A stretch of DNA of 64,000 nt from Pseudomonadales bacterium (GTDB lineage Bacteria; Pseudomonadota; Gammaproteobacteria; Pseudomonadales; Pseudohongiellaceae). A model generated the notes under the pieces. It was not told the origin of the DNA, made no database searches, and worked only from the letters and a program-made list of their open reading frames with translations. Below are positions 63,275 to 64,000 of the stretch, piece by piece; position 1 is the stretch's first letter; the number at the start of each line of letters is the position of its first letter. Location of the stretch: positions 50,136 to 114,135 of the forward strand of contig JAJDVS010000102.1 in NCBI GenBank assembly GCA_022825945.1. The letters run 5' to 3'. The translations under genes were made by a program, and so were the position numbers.

Positions 63275-64000
63275 TCAGGCGAGTTGGCGTTTGACCAGGT
63301 CGCGGAAGATGCCAGGGGTTTGCATGAGTTCGTCGAAGGAACCGCTTTCCACAACCCTGCCGGCTTTCATGACGTAGATGCGATCGGCCTGTTTGAGGGT
63401 GGATAGGCGGTGGGCGATGACGATGCGGGTGGAGGTGAGGGCGGCGAGGTTATTCATTACCTGGGCCTGACTTGTGTTATCGAGCCAGTTGGTGGCTTCG
63501 TCGAGCAGCATGACGCGGGGACTGCGGATCAGCGAGCGGGCAATCGTCACGCGCTGGCCTTCGCCGCCGGAGAGTACGCTCCCGCTGGCGCCCACCGGCG
63601 TCATCATGCCCATGGGCATGGCCCTGATTTGCTCATCGATGCCCGCGGCGCCGGCGGATTGCCAGACTTCCTCATCGGTCGCGCCGTCATGATGAGCGAC
63701 GATGTTGTCCCAGATGTCTTCCGGATGCAGCCGAACCGACTGGGGCACCGCGCCGATTTTCCGGCGCAACTGCTTCAGGTTGAGGCGCCGGAGATCGCGT
63801 CCATCGAAGTAGACCGCGCCTGATGAGGGGGTTTCCAGCCCGAGGGCAAGGCGAAACAGGGTGCTTTTGCCGGTGCCCGACTCGCCGGCGATAGCGATGA
63901 ACTCCCCGGGTCTGGCGTGAATCGTTACATCGTCGAGAATCAACGGGCCATCGGCATCGTAGCGGAATGAGATATGGTCGAAGAGCACTTCTCCGCCCAG
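63275..64000 (-). CDS. ABC transporter ATP-binding domain, partial
   Basis: The frame runs off the right edge, so the N-terminal membrane part is missing; at least 241 residues are present. It has the A-loop Tyr in FRYDADGP, Walker A GESGTGKST, the Q-loop in AVPQSVRL, the signature LSGGEGQR, Walker B VMLLDEAT and the H-loop IVIAHRLST. The C-terminal end (VVESGSFDELMQTPGIFRDLVKRQL) is typical of half-transporters of the bacteriocin/lipid-A export type (ABCB/C-like). Its cargo is unknown. Confidence 0.92.
   Translation of the reverse strand: MGGEVLFDHISFRYDADGPLILDDVTIHARPGEFIAIAGESGTGKSTLFRLALGLETPSSGAVYFDGRDLRRLNLKQLRRKIGAVPQSVRLHPEDIWDNIVAHHDGATDEEVWQSAGAAGIDEQIRAMPMGMMTPVGASGSVLSGGEGQRVTIARSLIRSPRVMLLDEATNWLDNTSQAQVMNNLAALTSTRIVIAHRLSTLKQADRIYVMKAGRVVESGSFDELMQTPGIFRDLVKRQLA

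Overview
The window is GC-rich, gene-dense chromosomal DNA from a Gram-negative bacterium. It encodes Kdo/heptose LPS-core enzymes, TonB-dependent receptors, many lipoproteins and TolQ-type proton channels, and the gene content is most like an aerobic, probably marine, gammaproteobacterium. I see no tRNA, rRNA, CRISPR array, prophage or transposase gene. Genus-level placement is not possible from this sequence alone.

Layout. (1) 1-12.9 kb: LPS inner-core assembly. It holds waaA (cut by the left edge), hldE, waaC, waaF, a WaaG-type glycosyltransferase, an LpxL-type acyltransferase, a GT39-like membrane glycosyltransferase and a NodU/CmcH-type carbamoyltransferase, plus an FAD oxidoreductase and an aldo/keto reductase. 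(2) 13-28.6 kb: a one-strand run of thirteen genes that looks like a single envelope machine. It has a TolQ/ExbB/MotA-type channel, two VWA proteins whose N-terminal membrane helix starts with an Asp as in TolR/ExbD/MotB, an Hsp70-like/FHA-like protein, a PEGA plus pseudo-FGE protein, TPR proteins, several lipoproteins and an M48 metalloprotease. I do not recognise this as a named system, and it is the best candidate for something undescribed. (3) 28.7-32.9 kb: a coiled-coil membrane protein, threonine synthase and katG. (4) 33-41.7 kb: a probable glucosylglycerate/mannosylglycerate-type utilisation locus (GH63 hydrolase, SSS symporter, TonB receptor, ROK regulator, tartronate-semialdehyde-reductase-like enzyme), followed by a Ser/Thr kinase. 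(5) 42-49.2 kb: a thioesterase, an acyltransferase and three cytochrome c/PHM-like copper monooxygenase fusions, two of them tandem paralogues. (6) 49.3-55.1 kb: a phosphate-response module of phoB, a TonB receptor and a secreted beta-helix protein, with Pho-box-like repeats in front of the receptor and the beta-helix gene. (7) 55.4-64 kb: a DUF255 protein, 2-oxoacid:ferredoxin oxidoreductase korAB, a large unknown exported protein, and an ABC transporter ATPase cut by the right edge.

The intergenic DNA is unusually rich in non-coding repeats. There is a 163-bp foldback element (three full copies, one half copy, several end fragments), an 80-bp palindromic repeat family, a 134-bp tandem repeat and a large 28-bp-arm inverted repeat. 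One 163-bp element supplies the last codons and stop of waaF.
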